Assembly (NCBI GenBank): GCA_027621895.1
Contig: JAQCAK010000064.1
Location: forward strand, 1 to 8,080
Source of the DNA: Pseudomonadota bacterium
GTDB taxonomy: Bacteria > Pseudomonadota > Gammaproteobacteria > Pseudomonadales > Azotimanducaceae
Length of the DNA stretch: 8,080 nucleotides
Reading direction: 5' to 3'
Shown one piece after another: positions 6,801 to 8,080 of the stretch. Position numbers and translations under genes: made by a program. Under the pieces are notes generated by a model. It was not told where the DNA came from and did not search any database. It was given only the letters and a program-made list of their open reading frames with translations. Each line of letters begins with the position of its first letter. Positions within the stretch are counted from its first letter, which is position 1.

Positions 6801-8080
6801 ATGCTCATTCAGCGAATGCGAGACGGCTCAGAAGGATTGATGGCCAAGATTATTATAGGCCTGATCATTATTGTTTTTGGCCTGTTCGGTTTCGGTTCGA
6901 TCACGACGTTTCTTGCACCGCCCGCCAAGGTTGCCTCGGTGAACGGGGAGGCGATTCCTCAGCAGGAAATGGAGCTTGCGGTTGAACGTAACCGCCGCAT
7001 GCTGCTGGCCCGTGATGTCCGCCTCCAGGACATTGATGAAGATGAACTCCGGATAGTGTGCTGCAGACACTGGTGACCCGGGAACTGCTCGCCCAGGCGG
7101 CTGAGGATTTTGATCTTTACTACAGCGATCTGTTGCTGGACAAGGAGATCGTGGCCCAGGAAGTTTTCCAGATTGATGGTGTATTCAATGCCGATCAGTT
7201 CCAGCGAGTGATCGGTGGCGCCGGATATTCTCCGCTTTCCTATCGAGCAGAGATGCGCACTGACAAGCTGTTTGAGCAGATGCTCTCGGGTATTACCCGC
7301 TCGGTTTTTCTCACCGATGACGAGGCGGCAAGGTATGCCGCGCTGCTCGCCCAGAGCCGTGATTTTGCCTACCTGCACATCAAGGTGACAGACCTGCTTG
7401 ATGAGGTGGAAGTGACTGACGAGGACATCGAAAGCTACTATAACCAGAATCGTGAGGATTTCGTCACTGAAGAGACCGTCCGGCTGGCCTATGTGGAAGT
7501 CAATCGTGATGACCTGGCTGCAGCGCTGGAAGTCGACGAGGCGGCTCTTGAAACCTATTTCCAGCAGAACATTGGGCTGTATTCCACGGATGAGTCGCAT
7601 CGTCTTGCCCATATCCTGATTGAGGTTGATACCACAGAAGATGCGGCGAAAGCCGAGGCAGAGGCGATCTACGAACGTATCCTGAATGGAGAGGATTACA
7701 CCGAGCTTGCCCGGGTTGAATCAGACGATATCGGTTCACGGGAAAATGGCGGCGACCTGGGATTTAACGAGCAGGGTACTTTTGACCCTGAGTTTGAGGC
7801 CGTGGCCTACGATCTCGGGGTCAACCAGGTGTCGGCACCTGTCAAGACAGAGTTTGGCTACCATATTATCAAGGTTCTCGACATTGAGGAGGCTGTGACC
7901 CCCTCGCTTGCAGACGTTCGCGAAGAGGTGGAACGAGCCTATCGACTGGCGGCGTCGGAAGACGACTTTGTTGAGACATCTTCCCGCCTTGCCGAACTGC
8001 TTTTCGAAAGCGCCGATCTGGATGTGCCCGCCGCAGAGCTGGGGCTGGAAATCCGTGAAACCGGGCCCCTCACGCGGGAC
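6801..8080 (+). CDS. ppiD: Periplasmic chaperone / parvulin-like PpiD, frameshifted and 3' partial
   Basis: PpiD is anchored in the inner membrane by one N-terminal helix and works in the periplasm beside the Sec translocon as a chaperone for emerging proteins; the parvulin domain of E. coli PpiD is reported to lack isomerase activity. Residues 1-13 are cytoplasmic and about 14-38 form the hydrophobic anchor (AKIIIGLIIIVFGLFGFG). A SurA-N-like chaperone region follows, and a parvulin (rotamase) domain spans about 263-362, with AHILIEV near 270-276 and FGYHIIKV near 352-359. The first frame stops at a TGA at 7074-7076 after 91 codons. Homologous-looking sequence resumes in the -1 frame from about 7052 and stays open to the window edge, for about 427 residues in total. 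The family is usually near 600-650 residues, so the C-terminus lies outside. The ATG at 6801 has GAGG (6790-6793) seven bases before it. Confidence 0.92.
7047..7076 (+). other. Frameshift site in ppiD
   Basis: Reading CTC-CGG at 7047-7052 and then ATA leads to a premature TGA at 7074-7076. Restoring one G after 7052 (CGG-GAT-AGT-GTG-CTG) gives ...ELRDSVLQTLVTRELLAQAA, which flows into the rest of PpiD. The simplest explanation is loss of one G from a GGG run, through mutation or a sequencing or assembly error. No slippery heptamer of the X-XXY-YYZ kind is seen. The premature TGA overlaps a GTG codon of the downstream frame (GTGA, 7073-7076), but no ribosome site precedes it. Confidence 0.85.

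Noticed and set aside
7047..7076. Programmed -1 ribosomal frameshifting in ppiD
   Set aside because: There is no slippery heptamer at CTCCGGATA, no obvious downstream pseudoknot, and I know of no programmed frameshift in this family.
6959..7612. 217-codon open frame on the - strand spanning the ppiD break
   Set aside because: The + strand reading carries clear PpiD sequence on both sides of the break; the antisense product resembles no family I recognise.

Overview
This window is a stretch of ordinary gammaproteobacterial chromosome carrying the conserved protein-quality-control block tRNA-Leu(UAG) – tig – clpP – clpX – lon – hupB – ppiD, all on the + strand. The gene order is the one known from E. 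coli and, from tig onward, Pseudomonas. The protein lengths and motifs (ClpX zinc finger with AAA+ core, LonA with its Ser-Lys dyad, 90-residue HU) point to Gammaproteobacteria. A tRNA-Leu directly before tig and a fairly GC-rich base composition suggest a pseudomonad-, oceanospirillal- or cellvibrio-like lineage rather than an enteric one. I cannot name a genus from sequence alone.

Layout: 18-102 is a tRNA-Leu with encoded CCA. 126-1469 is trigger factor, starting only 23 bases after the tRNA. 1470-1681 is a 212-base gap with a weak promoter candidate. 1682-2326 is the ClpP protease subunit. 2327-2405 holds a TATAAT-type promoter and a GC-rich hairpin. 2406-3686 is ClpX. 3687-3845 holds a long hairpin, a promoter candidate and a small hairpin abutting the lon ribosome binding site. 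3846-6251 is Lon. 6252-6382 holds a good promoter candidate for hupB. 6383-6655 is the HU beta-type protein (GTG start). 6715-6739 is a textbook intrinsic terminator. 6801-8080 is ppiD, which has a one-base frameshift near 7052 and runs off the right edge. No stretch over 300 bases lacks a gene.

The genes form one functional theme. Trigger factor catches nascent chains at the ribosome exit, ClpXP and Lon unfold and degrade damaged or tagged proteins in the cytoplasm, and PpiD is a membrane-anchored periplasmic chaperone for proteins leaving the Sec translocon. HU is a nucleoid protein that usually sits next to lon. Each gap except tig-clpP contains a reasonably readable promoter or terminator signal, so the block is probably several overlapping transcription units.

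I looked for an undescribed system and did not find one: there are no mobile elements, CRISPR arrays, unknown genes or foreign-looking segments. The points most worth a second look are the ppiD frameshift, the tRNA-tig arrangement, and the leader hairpins before clpX and lon.
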